A stretch of 64,000 nt of DNA from Duganella flavida (GTDB taxonomy: Bacteria > Pseudomonadota > Gammaproteobacteria > Burkholderiales > Burkholderiaceae_D), in contig NZ_WWCN01000016.1 in assembly GCF_009857445.1 (NCBI RefSeq), positions 62,001 to 126,000 of the forward strand, in the 5' to 3' direction. The position numbers and the translations under genes were made by a program. The notes under the pieces were generated by a model. That model saw nothing but the letters and a program-made list of their open reading frames with translations. It did not search any database and had not been told where the DNA came from. Shown here piece by piece: positions 1 to 8,592 of the stretch (position 1 is its first letter; every line of letters starts with the position of its first letter).

Positions 1-2
1 AG

Positions 3-884
3 CGCGAGCGTTTGCTGGAGCTGGATACGAAGATCGTCAATCAGAACCAGCAGCTGATATTGACCGGCGTTGGCAAGGTCAAGGTGTTGGTGACGGCGGA
101 GCCGGAGGTCAAGCCGGCGCTGGCCGCGCGTCCGCGTGTGGCGATTGTGACGGGTGGCGCTGGCGGGATCGGCAAGGCGATTTGCCAGCGTCTGGCGGCG
201 GATGGTTTTGACGTGGTGGTGAACTATCGCGGCCAGGCCGATCGCGCGGCGCAGATTGTGGCGGAGATCAATGCCGCCACTGGCGAAGGTAAAGGCCGCG
301 CGTTGGCGGTGCAGGCGGATATCGCCACCGAAGCAGGCGCGCAGGCGCTGTATCAGGCGGCGGTGAAAGCATTCGGCGCTGTGAGTGTGCTGGTGAATAA
401 CGCATCGCCGCGCATTAATCCTAAGCCGTTCGCCGCCACTGCATGGGACGATGTGCAGCAGCAGATGGATGTGCAGGTTAAAGGCGCATTCCTGATGACC
501 GGTGCCGTGGCGCCGGAGATGGGCGCGCGCAAGTGGGGCCGCATCGTGAATATTACGTCGCAGGTGCTGGATGGTTCGCCGTCCGTCACGTGGACTGGGT
601 ACGCAATGGCCAAGGGGGCGTTGCAGGTGTTCTCCAACTACATGGCGGCCGAACTCGGGCCGCAGGGCATTACGGTGAACTGCGTTTCGCCAGGCATGTG
701 CGAGACCACCTTGATTGGCGATATCCCGGAAAAGGCGCAGCTGATGATCGCGCGCCAGACGCCGTTACGCCGCCTGGCCAAGCCGTCCGATGTGGCGGCA
801 GCGGTGGCGTATCTGGTGTCGGATGACGCGGGCTTTATCACCGGCGACACCGTGGCCGTCAACGGCGGGATGGCGATGCGATGA
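3..884 (+). CDS. SDR-family oxidoreductase, FabG-like (5' end outside window)
   Basis: NAD(P)H-dependent short-chain dehydrogenase/reductase, closest in style to 3-oxoacyl-ACP reductases. The frame is open from base 3, so the true start lies to the left. Counting from the first in-frame TTG at 12, the Rossmann motif TGGAGGIG is at residues 47-54, NNAS near 129, and the catalytic set is Ser183, Tyr197 (YAMAK) and Lys201 with the usual S-X13-Y-X3-K spacing. The roughly 40 residues before the Rossmann fold (LTGVGKVKV) resemble the tail of a MaoC/hot-dog dehydratase, so the whole gene may be a dehydratase-reductase fusion (inference). Its stop overlaps the next start by 4 bases, and it heads an operon with an ACP, which suggests it reduces an ACP-bound acyl group for glycan decoration. 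Confidence 0.85.
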   Translation, partial: RERLLELDTKIVNQNQQLILTGVGKVKVLVTAEPEVKPALAARPRVAIVTGGAGGIGKAICQRLAADGFDVVVNYRGQADRAAQIVAEINAATGEGKGRALAVQADIATEAGAQALYQAAVKAFGAVSVLVNNASPRINPKPFAATAWDDVQQQMDVQVKGAFLMTGAVAPEMGARKWGRIVNITSQVLDGSPSVTWTGYAMAKGALQVFSNYMAAELGPQGITVNCVSPGMCETTLIGDIPEKAQLMIARQTPLRRLAKPSDVAAAVAYLVSDDAGFITGDTVAVNGGMAMR

Positions 885-2680
885 GCGAAGTTCCTGTCGA
901 CCCGCGCGCTGCGGCGCTGGCGGTGCTGGCCAAAGCCGACAGCACCATGATGCAGCTGACGCAGGCGGTGACCGCGCTGGAAAAGGAAGAGCAGCCGCGC
1001 GTGGTGAAGATCGGCGTGTCGTCCTCGGCGACGGTCGATCTGCTGAACATCTACCTGCGCAAACATGGCCTGCTAAATGGTGCGCGCATCGATCTGGTGG
1101 CCGGCAATTACGACGATCCTATCGGCGATATCGATCTGTTCACGCAAGCTGGCGTGGAGCAGATCGTGCTGCTGCCGTTCTTTGATAACTTGCTGCCTTC
1201 GTTTGAAGCGCAACTGGTCAATCTCGATCCGTCCATCATCGATGCCAAAGAAGCGGAGCTGCGCCAACGCTACCGCATGGTGTTCGACAAGGCACGCGCG
1301 GTGCCGGCGATCTACCTCGGCACCTTTCACCGCATGGGCAGCCCGGCTGACGTGGCGGGGCAGGATGCGGTGGCGCTTGTGCTGGCACGCTTCAACGCTG
1401 CGCTGCGCGACGAAGCCGCCGCGTACGCGAATATCCGTGTCATTGATACCGAAGACATCGTGCGAACAGTGGGCCAAGGCGCCGCGTTCGACACCCGCTT
1501 CTACTTCCGCAGCAAAGCGCCATACAGCGGCGCGTTCATGAACGAACTGGCGCGCCGCATTGCTGCCGCTGCACGCGGCTTTGGCGCCCATTTCTACAAA
1601 GTGCTGGCGCTCGATTGCGACAATACCTTGTGGGGCGGGGTAATCGGCGAGGATTTGCTGAACGGCATCAAGCTTGGTCCTTACGATTATCCGGGCAATA
1701 TCTTCTGGCGCATGCAGCAGGAATTCGCGGCACTGGAACGCCAGGGAATTCTGCTTGCGCTGGTCACCAAGAACAATCCGGCGGATATTGAGGAAGTGCT
1801 GCGCAAGCATCCCGACATGGTGCTGAAAGAGTCGCAGATCATCGTCAAGAAAGTGAACTGGGAAGACAAGCCGTCCAACTTGCGCGCCTTGGCCCAGGAG
1901 CTCAATGTCGGCCTGGATAGCATCGTCTTCGTGGATGACTCCTCGTTTGAATGCGAAGCCGTGCGCCAGCAGCTGCCGATGGTGAAAACCGTGCAGGTGC
2001 CAGGCACGCTGTCCGATTATCCGCGCGTGGTGGCGGAAATCAAATCGCTGTTCCTGGCCGGCGGCATTGCGGCCGACAGCAAAGGCAAGACCGAACAATA
2101 CCGCCAACGCGCGGGCGCGGAAGAGTTGAAAGCGCAATTCGCTACGCAGGAAGAGTACCTCGCCTCGCTGGAACTCAAAGTCGAACTGACACGCAACGCC
2201 CGCGCCAGTGCCGCCCGTATCAGCGAACTGTCGCAGAAGTCCAATCAGTTCAACCTCACCACCACGCGCTACAGCGTAGCTGACATCGAGCAGATGATGA
2301 GCGGTGACACGCATGCCGTCTACTCGCTGGTGGTGAGCGATAAATTTGGCAGTGCCGGCCTGACCGGCGTGGCCGTGATGCGCTACGAAGGCAAGGCTGC
2401 CATCGTCGAGAATTTCCTCATGAGCTGCCGCGTGATCGGCCGTGGCATCGAAACGGGCATCTGGCCCCGCATCGTCGCCGACGCCATGCAGCGCGGCTGC
2501 ACTGAACTGCGTGCGGAATATATCCCGAGCGCCAAGAACGCGCAGGTGGCCGATTTTTACGGCAGCCTTGGCATGCCCGCACATGAAGAAACCAGCGAAG
2601 GTGTGCGAAGATACACCATCGCCGCGGCAGATTTCGCCGCTCCCCCTAACCCATGGATAGAGATGACTTATGTTGAATGA
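881..2680 (+). CDS. FkbH-like HAD-IIIC protein with C-terminal GNAT-like domain
   Basis: 599 residues. An N-terminal GDSL/SGNH-like region (about 1-230) is followed by a HAD subfamily IIIC domain starting with DCDNTLWGG (residues 245-253) and containing a second acidic motif, FVDDSSFE. The last ~150 residues look like a GNAT acyltransferase fold. FkbH proteins are known to load a glyceryl unit from 1,3-bisphosphoglycerate onto an ACP, and relatives occur in O-antigen and flagellin glycosylation clusters. Here it overlaps the SDR stop (ATGA) and overlaps the following ACP gene by 11 bases, indicating translational coupling. Inference: it charges or modifies the neighbouring ACP with a small hydroxyacid. 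The substrate cannot be read from the sequence. Confidence 0.9.
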   Translation: MSEVPVDPRAAALAVLAKADSTMMQLTQAVTALEKEEQPRVVKIGVSSSATVDLLNIYLRKHGLLNGARIDLVAGNYDDPIGDIDLFTQAGVEQIVLLPFFDNLLPSFEAQLVNLDPSIIDAKEAELRQRYRMVFDKARAVPAIYLGTFHRMGSPADVAGQDAVALVLARFNAALRDEAAAYANIRVIDTEDIVRTVGQGAAFDTRFYFRSKAPYSGAFMNELARRIAAAARGFGAHFYKVLALDCDNTLWGGVIGEDLLNGIKLGPYDYPGNIFWRMQQEFAALERQGILLALVTKNNPADIEEVLRKHPDMVLKESQIIVKKVNWEDKPSNLRALAQELNVGLDSIVFVDDSSFECEAVRQQLPMVKTVQVPGTLSDYPRVVAEIKSLFLAGGIAADSKGKTEQYRQRAGAEELKAQFATQEEYLASLELKVELTRNARASAARISELSQKSNQFNLTTTRYSVADIEQMMSGDTHAVYSLVVSDKFGSAGLTGVAVMRYEGKAAIVENFLMSCRVIGRGIETGIWPRIVADAMQRGCTELRAEYIPSAKNAQVADFYGSLGMPAHEETSEGVRRYTIAAADFAAPPNPWIEMTYVE

Positions 2681-2903
2681 AGACGCACTGAAACAAGTAA
2701 TGGCCACCATGCTGAACGTGGATGCCGCCACCATCAACGAAGACTCCAGCATGGACAACGTGCCTTCGTGGGACTCGCTGCGCCATATGAATCTGGTGCT
2801 GGCGCTGGAAGAGGAATTCAAGGTCTCGATTCCCGACGAAGACGCAGGCAATATCACTTCCTACAAACTGATTAAGCTGGTGCTGAACGATCTGGGAGTG
2901 TAA
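2670..2903 (+). CDS. Acyl carrier protein
   Basis: 77-residue acidic, all-helical carrier protein. The phosphopantetheine attachment serine is Ser36 in WDSLRHMNLV, a good match to the ACP D-S-L motif, and the size is typical of stand-alone ACPs. It starts inside the FkbH gene (11-base overlap) and stops 2 bases before the ligase gene, so it is embedded between two enzymes likely to load it. It is not the fatty-acid ACP: no fab genes surround it and the sequence differs from the strongly conserved AcpP. Probable role: carrier of the acyl group that decorates an amino sugar. Confidence 0.92.
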   Translation: MLNEDALKQVMATMLNVDAATINEDSSMDNVPSWDSLRHMNLVLALEEEFKVSIPDEDAGNITSYKLIKLVLNDLGV

Positions 2904-2905
2904 GC

Positions 2906-4246
2906 ATGGAATGGCTGATCGAACGGTTCCAGAGCGCGCCTGAGCGCATCGCTTTCATCCACGAAGGCCGTGAAGTCAGCTACGGCGGCGTGGTGGCGTC
3001 GATAGACGATTTTTATCAGCACGTTCAGGATGCCGGCATCCAGCGCGGGGAGACCGTGGTGGTGCTGGGCGATTATTCGCCGGAAGTGTTTTGCATGATC
3101 ATGGCGCTGGGCCGCAACGGCAGCATCGTGATTCCGCTGACCCGCAGCTCGGTGGTGGAAGAGTCGGTGGCGCTGGCTGTTTCGGGCTGCGAATGGTATG
3201 TGGAGTTTGATGCCGCTGGCCGCGAGGCTACCATTAGCCATCGTGGACTGAAGAGCGATAACGCGCTGCTCAATGAATTCCGCCAGCGCGGCACGCCGGG
3301 CATGGTGCTGTTCTCGTCTGGCTCGACCGGCAAGCCGAAAGGCATCCTGCACGATTTCAATCAGGTCACGGAGAAATTCCGCAAGCAGCGTACGCCGGTG
3401 GTGGCCATTCCATTCCTGATGATCGATCACTTCGGCGGCATCAACACTATCCTGGCGATTACCTCCAGCATGGGGATGGTGGTCACGGTGGCGGATCGCT
3501 CGGTGCCGAACATTTGCGCGGCGATCGAGAAATACAAAGTGGAGCTGCTACCAGCCACGCCGTCGTTCCTGACGCTGATGATGGCGTCCAACTTGCACAA
3601 GCAGTACGACCTGTCGTCGCTCAAGCGCATCACCTATGGCACGGAAGTGATGCCGCAATCGACGCTGGACCGCGTGCGCGCGCAGTTCCCGGGCGTGGAC
3701 TTGTTGCAGACCTATGGCTTGTCGGAAGTCGGCGTGCTGCGTTCGCAGTCGCGCGAAGATGGCTCGCTGTGGGTGCGGGTGGGCGGCGAGGGCTTCCAGA
3801 CCAAGGTGGTGGATGGTGTGCTGTGGATTAAGTCGCAGTATGCGATGGTCGGGTATCTGAATGCGCCTTCCGAGTTTGACGCGGATGGCTGGTTCAATAC
3901 GCAGGATCAGGTGGAAGTAGATGGCGATTACTTCCGTATCCTCGGCCGCGTGACGGACTTGATTAACGTGGCGGGCCAGAAGGTGTATCCGTCGGAAGTG
4001 GAGAGCGTGATTCTGGAGATGGACAACGTGCAGGACGTGGCGGTGTTCGGCGAGAAGCACGCCATGCTGGGTAACATCGTGGTCGCCAAGGTGGTGGTGG
4101 AGTCGCCGGAGACCGCCGACAGCTTGAAGAAGCGCATCCGCCAGGAATGCCTGGCGCATCTGGCGCCGTTTAAAGTGCCGGCCAAGGTGATCCTGGCGGA
4201 AGGCCCTTTACACAGCGTGCGCCAGAAAAAAATCCGCCGCGAGTAA
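2906..4246 (+). CDS. AMP-forming acyl-CoA/acyl-ACP ligase (ANL superfamily)
   Basis: 446 residues, short for the family (usually 500-560) because the N-terminal subdomain is compact. The P-loop-like A3 motif SSGSTGKPKG is at residues 137-146, an A5-type motif reads YGLSEVG, and the C-terminal hinge/A8 region reads GRVTDLINVAGQKVYPSEVE. A lysine suited to the A10 role lies in VRQKKIRRE at the very end. Expected reaction: acid + ATP to acyl-AMP, then transfer to a phosphopantetheine thiol, probably that of the ACP encoded 2 bases upstream. Last gene of the plus-strand operon; its stop abuts the stop of the convergent GNAT gene with no spacer. Confidence 0.88.
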   Translation: MEWLIERFQSAPERIAFIHEGREVSYGGVVASIDDFYQHVQDAGIQRGETVVVLGDYSPEVFCMIMALGRNGSIVIPLTRSSVVEESVALAVSGCEWYVEFDAAGREATISHRGLKSDNALLNEFRQRGTPGMVLFSSGSTGKPKGILHDFNQVTEKFRKQRTPVVAIPFLMIDHFGGINTILAITSSMGMVVTVADRSVPNICAAIEKYKVELLPATPSFLTLMMASNLHKQYDLSSLKRITYGTEVMPQSTLDRVRAQFPGVDLLQTYGLSEVGVLRSQSREDGSLWVRVGGEGFQTKVVDGVLWIKSQYAMVGYLNAPSEFDADGWFNTQDQVEVDGDYFRILGRVTDLINVAGQKVYPSEVESVILEMDNVQDVAVFGEKHAMLGNIVVAKVVVESPETADSLKKRIRQECLAHLAPFKVPAKVILAEGPLHSVRQKKIRRE

Positions 4247-4792
4247 TCAGAACTCGACTGTCGCGCCGTCCGGCAGGTATTTTTTGTACTGGGCGAGCGC
4301 GCCGTGGATGGCGTCATTACTCATTTCGTAGAGATTGTCCTCGTCGGTCTCGCCGACTTGCACGGCGCCGAAGCGCTGGTGGAACTGGATCACTGAGGTG
4401 TTCCCCTTGCGGACGTCGAAGTGCGCGCGCGGGAAGCCAATCTGCAGCGCGAAATCGTAAATCATCAGGGCCGACTCCACGCCGAAGCCACTGGGCGCAC
4501 CATCGCTCTTGATCCACGACCCCCAGCAGAAGGAGTCGCCACGCTGGTCGTACAGCCGCACGGTGCCGACCGGTGTGCCATCCAGTTTACAGATGATGAA
4601 GTAGACTTGCGTGTCATCTGCAGCGTAACGCGTCAGCCAATCGCGCTGCGCTTGCACGTCCGGCGCGGTGGCCGACAGGAACTCGCCTTTCTTCTCGTCC
4701 GTGCGCAATGCGAGGATGAACTCTGCATCGGCTACGGTGGCGTCGCGGAACAGCAGCTGCCGTCCGCGTACTGAACGCGGCTTACGAAACAT
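4247..4792 (-). CDS. GNAT-family N-acetyltransferase, PseH-like
   Basis: 181 residues. The GNAT fold is recognisable from the N-terminal LLFRDATVADAEFILALR strand-helix, the central GSW strand and the C-terminal DVRKGNTSVIQFHQRFGA motif, which is typical of acyl-CoA-dependent sugar N-acetyltransferases such as PseH. It ends the six-gene minus-strand operon, 3 bases after the aminotransferase gene. That position suggests it acylates the amino group made by that enzyme. Two donors are possible: acetyl-CoA, or the acyl-ACP made by the convergent operon. The sequence does not decide between them. The usual left-handed beta-helix FdtC/QdtC acetyltransferase is absent, so this gene may replace it. 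Confidence 0.82.
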   Translation of the reverse strand: MFRKPRSVRGRQLLFRDATVADAEFILALRTDEKKGEFLSATAPDVQAQRDWLTRYAADDTQVYFIICKLDGTPVGTVRLYDQRGDSFCWGSWIKSDGAPSGFGVESALMIYDFALQIGFPRAHFDVRKGNTSVIQFHQRFGAVQVGETDEDNLYEMSNDAIHGALAQYKKYLPDGATVEF

Positions 4793-4795
4793 CTC

Positions 4796-5911
4796 TTACC
4801 CCACCAGCTCCGCCAGCGCGGCTTTGACGCCGGCGACTACTTCGGCTGCATCATCCAGCGTCATGGTTGGCGACACCGGCAGGCTCAGAACTTCGCGGTG
4901 AATCGCTTCCGCAATCGGGAAGTCGCCTTCCTTGTAGCCCATCTCCACATACGCAGGTTGCAGGTGCGGCGGCACTGGATAGTGCACGATGGTGCCGATC
5001 TGTTTTTCCGCCAGCTTCTTGGCCAGGCGGTCGCGCTGCGCGTGACGCACCACGTACAGATGCCACACCGGCTCCGCCCACGATGGAATTACCGGCAGCG
5101 TCAGGCCATCAAGGCCGGCCAGGTGCTGCTGGTAGTAGGCTGCGATTGCGCGGCGTTGTTCGTTGCCTGCGTCCAGCGTGGTCAGTTTCACCGCCAGCAG
5201 GGCTGCCTGTAGTTCATCGAGGCGCGAGTTGTAACCGGGGACGTCGTTGTAGTACTTGATCTTGGAGCCATAGTTGCGATAGGTGCGGATGCTTTCCGCC
5301 AGCGCGTCGTCGCTGGTGGTGACTGCGCCGCCGTCGCCCAGCGCGCCGAGGTTTTTGCCCGGGTAGAAGCTGAAGGCGGCTGCATCGCCCAACTGGCCGG
5401 CCACGCCGCCGTTGTAGCGCGCGCCGTGTGCTTGCGCTGCATCTTCGATCAGCTTCAAGCCACGGCGTTTGGCGATCTCTTTCAATGGCCCCATGTCGGC
5501 CGGCTGGCCGTACAGATGCACTGCGATGATGGCCTTGGTGTTGGCGGTGATCGCCGCTTCCACCAGAGATGGGTCGATGTTGTAGGTGCCTTCCACCGGC
5601 TCCACCGGTACAGGTTTCGCGCCGCAGTGGCTCACTGCCAGCCACGTCGCGATGAAGGTGTTGGACGGCACGATGACTTCATCGCCCGGGCCGATGCCAT
5701 AGCCTTTCAAAATCAGGAAGATGGCATCGAGGCCGTTGGCCACACCGATGCCGTGCGCGTTGTTGCAGTACTCGGCGAAGCTGGCTTCAAAGGCGGCGGT
5801 CTCGGAGCCGAGAATGTACCAGCCGGAGTGCAGCACGCGCTTGAACGCGGCTTCCAGCTCGGCGGCTTGCGCTAGGTTGATTGCTTTCAGGTCGAGGAAG
5901 GGGACGCTCAT
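4796..5911 (-). CDS. DegT/DnrJ/EryC1 sugar aminotransferase (FdtB/QdtB-like)
   Basis: 371-residue PLP-dependent nucleotide-sugar aminotransferase. Lys186 in SFYPGKNLGALGDGGA is the Schiff-base lysine, Asp158 in EDAAQAHGA pairs with the pyridine nitrogen, and the N-terminal substrate loop reads GSETAAFEASFAEY. Start at ATG 5911. Next to a 3,4-ketoisomerase of the FdtA/QdtA type (7244-7666), the likely reaction is transamination of dTDP-3-keto-6-deoxyhexose to the 3-amino sugar (Fuc3N or Qui3N). Which epimer cannot be told from the sequence. It lies 3 bases before the GNAT gene and 18 bases after the MBL-fold gene in one operon. Confidence 0.92.
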   Translation of the reverse strand: MSVPFLDLKAINLAQAAELEAAFKRVLHSGWYILGSETAAFEASFAEYCNNAHGIGVANGLDAIFLILKGYGIGPGDEVIVPSNTFIATWLAVSHCGAKPVPVEPVEGTYNIDPSLVEAAITANTKAIIAVHLYGQPADMGPLKEIAKRRGLKLIEDAAQAHGARYNGGVAGQLGDAAAFSFYPGKNLGALGDGGAVTTSDDALAESIRTYRNYGSKIKYYNDVPGYNSRLDELQAALLAVKLTTLDAGNEQRRAIAAYYQQHLAGLDGLTLPVIPSWAEPVWHLYVVRHAQRDRLAKKLAEKQIGTIVHYPVPPHLQPAYVEMGYKEGDFPIAEAIHREVLSLPVSPTMTLDDAAEVVAGVKAALAELVG

Positions 5912-5929
5912 GATGATTCCAATCTGTGT

Positions 5930-7237
5930 TTAAAACACCGTGTTCACTAGACGCAGCAGGTCTGGCATGTACAGGTCCGGCACGCGCTTCAAGGTGAAGC
6001 GGCGGGTGCCGAGAATTTCCAGGAAACTGTCGCCATTCAGCCAGTCGGACGAGGCAACCTTGTCCAGTTTGAAGTGGTGGAACGGGCGGCCTTCGGTGAA
6101 GTGATCGACCACGCTGGCCGTATAGGTCAGGCAGTCGATTTCGACGCGCACCTTGCTGCCGCGGTAGTCCATGTCCATGCGGACGATGTTGTCGATCGGC
6201 GCAGCGCAGTCTTCCAGGCGCGCATTCAGTTTTTGCAGGAATTGCGGCATGTCGACGGCGGGACCATCCACACTGGCGCTCTTCTGCGGGCGCGAGGCGA
6301 GGAATGCCTGCGCGTCGTCGCGATAGCTTTCCGCTTCGTAGGTCTGGGCGATGGTCAGTTCAGGACCATTCGGGCCGATGCCGTAGTAGTCGCCGGCCAG
6401 CATGGGCTGTACGCGCTTGGCGGTTTCTGGCCGCGCCTTGTGTGCGTAGTCGGTCAACTCCACCGGCGTTTGCACCGCCATGTTGATGTCCGAGCGCATA
6501 TTGCCGTCGTCGATCAGCAGGTTGGCGCCGAACGGGATCGCCACGTCCGGATTCAGGATCTCAACGTTGTTGAGGAAGTCGTCCAGGTAGTGGTTGACCA
6601 GGCGCGCGCGCTCGCGCTCCTTGTGCGTCTTGCCTTCAACATCGTCGTCGTACTCCATCAGGAAGGGATACCAGTGGATGTACGCATACGGCACGCAGGC
6701 GACATCGATATGCGGATTGATTTGCGTGAACTTGCGCATCGACTCCGGCTGCAAATAGTTGTCGTTGCCGTGGTAAACGCAGAAGCGGTCGTTGTAGACG
6801 ATGGCCGAGGAGTCGATGCCATTGCTCTCGTGGTTGATCGCATACAGCTTCACGCCGGGGAAAATCTGGTTGACGGTTTCCGGCGGCACCACCATCACTT
6901 CGCGGCCAACCTTTTCCGTGATGTCCGCCTCAAAGCCGGGACGGTCGCCAACGATGATCAGCTTTACTTCCGGCTTCAGTTTGCTCAGGAACGGCACGTC
7001 GTAGTGATCCTGGTGGATGTGCGACACCACCACTGCATCCACTTCGTACCAGCGCGGGTCGACTACCTGCGGCGGATAGAACACCCAGGCGTTATCGTAA
7101 GGCTGCGATAGCACGATTGGGTCGAACAGAATCTTTTTGCCGCCCAGGACCACCAGCGCCGATGCGTGGCCCGGGTAGAACAAGCCATCGCCGGCGCCGA
7201 AGCGTTCGTAAAAGCTGGTCAGTTGAGGATTCATCAT
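5930..7237 (-). CDS. MBL-fold metallo-hydrolase, CMP-Neu5Ac-hydroxylase/UlaG-like
   Basis: 435 residues. The metallo-beta-lactamase metal motif H-x-H-x-D-H is at residues 73-78 (SHIHQDHYD), with further ligand candidates downstream (INHESNG, YHGNDN, IPFGAN). The long C-terminal half (about 300-435) matches no common domain that I recognise. The layout resembles the UlaG/CMP-N-acetylneuraminate-monooxygenase-like MBL branch without a Rieske domain. It sits 6 bases after the ketoisomerase gene and 18 before the aminotransferase gene, so it should act on the same sugar or its acyl group. No described Fuc3N or Qui3N pathway needs such an enzyme. Two consecutive ATG codons open the frame. Confidence 0.75.
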   Translation of the reverse strand: MMNPQLTSFYERFGAGDGLFYPGHASALVVLGGKKILFDPIVLSQPYDNAWVFYPPQVVDPRWYEVDAVVVSHIHQDHYDVPFLSKLKPEVKLIIVGDRPGFEADITEKVGREVMVVPPETVNQIFPGVKLYAINHESNGIDSSAIVYNDRFCVYHGNDNYLQPESMRKFTQINPHIDVACVPYAYIHWYPFLMEYDDDVEGKTHKERERARLVNHYLDDFLNNVEILNPDVAIPFGANLLIDDGNMRSDINMAVQTPVELTDYAHKARPETAKRVQPMLAGDYYGIGPNGPELTIAQTYEAESYRDDAQAFLASRPQKSASVDGPAVDMPQFLQKLNARLEDCAAPIDNIVRMDMDYRGSKVRVEIDCLTYTASVVDHFTEGRPFHHFKLDKVASSDWLNGDSFLEILGTRRFTLKRVPDLYMPDLLRLVNTVF

Positions 7238-7243
7238 GATGCG

Positions 7244-7666
7244 TTATTTAGGATGGTGTTTGTGTGCGGCCTGCACGAATTCATCGTAGTCGAAATAGTA
7301 GTCGGATGGATCGTAACGGGTCGATGCCAGCACCAGGCACACGCCGCCCGACGAGAAGTTCTCCACCTCGCGCCACATCATGCCCGGCACGTACAGGCCG
7401 TAGTAGGAGCGGTTCAGGTGGATTTTCTTGCGGTTGTAGCCATCATCGACAATCACGTCGAAGCTGCCCGACATGGCGATGAAGAACTGCTGCAGCTCCA
7501 GGTGGCCGTGGCCGGCGCGCGAGGAACCACCCGGCACGTCGTACAGGTAGTACACGCGCTTGATGTCGAACGGGACGTGCTGCCCGCCCTCGATCACCGA
7601 CAGGTTGCCGCGCGGGTCGTGGAACTTGGGCAGGTCGATCAGCCGCGCTTCATCAAGGTGTGACAT
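7244..7666 (-). CDS. FdtA/QdtA-like dTDP-4-keto-6-deoxyglucose 3,4-ketoisomerase (cupin)
   Basis: 140 residues from the chosen start (MSHLDEARL). AAGGAG lies just upstream of that ATG, which favours it over the ATG seven codons earlier. It is a WxcM-like cupin of the FdtA/QdtA group: DPRGNLSVIEGG, then VYYLYDVPGG, the cupin histidine region AGHGHLELQQFF, and GMMWREVENFS. Known members move the keto group of dTDP-4-keto-6-deoxyglucose from C4 to C3 before transamination. The partner aminotransferase is two genes downstream. The upstream enzymes RmlA and RmlB are not in this window, so dTDP-4-keto-6-deoxyglucose must come from elsewhere in the genome. Confidence 0.9.
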   Translation of the reverse strand: MSHLDEARLIDLPKFHDPRGNLSVIEGGQHVPFDIKRVYYLYDVPGGSSRAGHGHLELQQFFIAMSGSFDVIVDDGYNRKKIHLNRSYYGLYVPGMMWREVENFSSGGVCLVLASTRYDPSDYYFDYDEFVQAAHKHHPK

Positions 7667-7676
7667 GCAATGCTCC

Positions 7677-8561
7677 TTACTGGTCAAGTTTGGCCAGCTT
7701 GGCCAGATAGCGGTCGCGCGCCTCGCCGACTTGCGGGAACAGATTATTCAAACGCAGGAACACGGCATCTACTTGCGGATGCATGGAGCGGTACTCATCG
7801 CGGTTGATGGTGTCCGCATCGAGCGAAACGCGCAGCAGGTCGATGTAGTCCGAGAAGCAGTTGCCGAAGAACGGATTCGAGGTCGGGTTGGAGTTCGACT
7901 GCAAGCGGTGGTCCTTGCGGAAGTAGGTCAGCTCTTCGTCGATGTAGAACATGCTGCCGCCTTTGGTCAGGTTCAGATAGGCGATCAGGTCGGCCAGGCC
8001 GGTGAGGAAGTCATGGTCGCCCATCTTGTACAGATTTTGCAGGCCGACGTTCCACATGGTCTGGCGGCGGAACATCACGGTGGTGAATTCGCCGATGAAG
8101 TTTTCCATGCCCAGCGATACGCGGCGGTGGACATCAAGGCCGGACAGGGTACCGCTGGCTTCATACGGGCGGCGGGTTTCGGTGCGTTCGTTGTCGGAGT
8201 TGATGACTTGCGAGGCCGAGAAGACCAGCTCCACGTCGGGGCGCGGCTGCATGGCGGCGACCATGCGCTCGATACAGAACGGGTGCAGCAGGTCGTCGTC
8301 GAACAGTGGCTTGATGTACTCGCCCTTGGCGCCAGCCAGTGCGGCGTTGACGTTCTGTTCGCGGTAGACGCTGGAGCGCTGGTAGATCACGCCGTTGTGC
8401 GCGTAGCGCGCGCAGATGTCGCGGATCTCTTCGGTCGGGCAGTTATCGCTGACCAGGATTTCGGTGTTCAGGTAGGACTGGCCGACGGCCGAGCGCAGGC
8501 ACATTTCGAAATGCTGCGGCTTGTACGACGGGATGATGATGCTGACTTTGGGAAGGCTCAT
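7677..8561 (-). CDS. Family 2 glycosyltransferase
   Basis: 294 residues with the GT-A start VSIIIPSYKPQHFEMCLRS, the nucleotide-binding SDN at about 38-40 and a metal-binding FDDD at 87-90. The C-terminal half is divergent. Inverting, nucleotide-sugar-dependent transferases of this family add single sugars in surface polysaccharides and protein glycans. It follows the large TPR glycosyltransferase by 31 bases and precedes the ketoisomerase by 10. It probably adds or extends with the amino sugar made by the downstream genes. Acceptor unknown. No membrane segment is visible, so it should act in the cytoplasm. Confidence 0.88.
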   Translation of the reverse strand: MSLPKVSIIIPSYKPQHFEMCLRSAVGQSYLNTEILVSDNCPTEEIRDICARYAHNGVIYQRSSVYREQNVNAALAGAKGEYIKPLFDDDLLHPFCIERMVAAMQPRPDVELVFSASQVINSDNERTETRRPYEASGTLSGLDVHRRVSLGMENFIGEFTTVMFRRQTMWNVGLQNLYKMGDHDFLTGLADLIAYLNLTKGGSMFYIDEELTYFRKDHRLQSNSNPTSNPFFGNCFSDYIDLLRVSLDADTINRDEYRSMHPQVDAVFLRLNNLFPQVGEARDRYLAKLAKLDQ

Positions 8562-8592
8562 GTAAAAGGTCCGGATAAGTCGATAACAAGGA

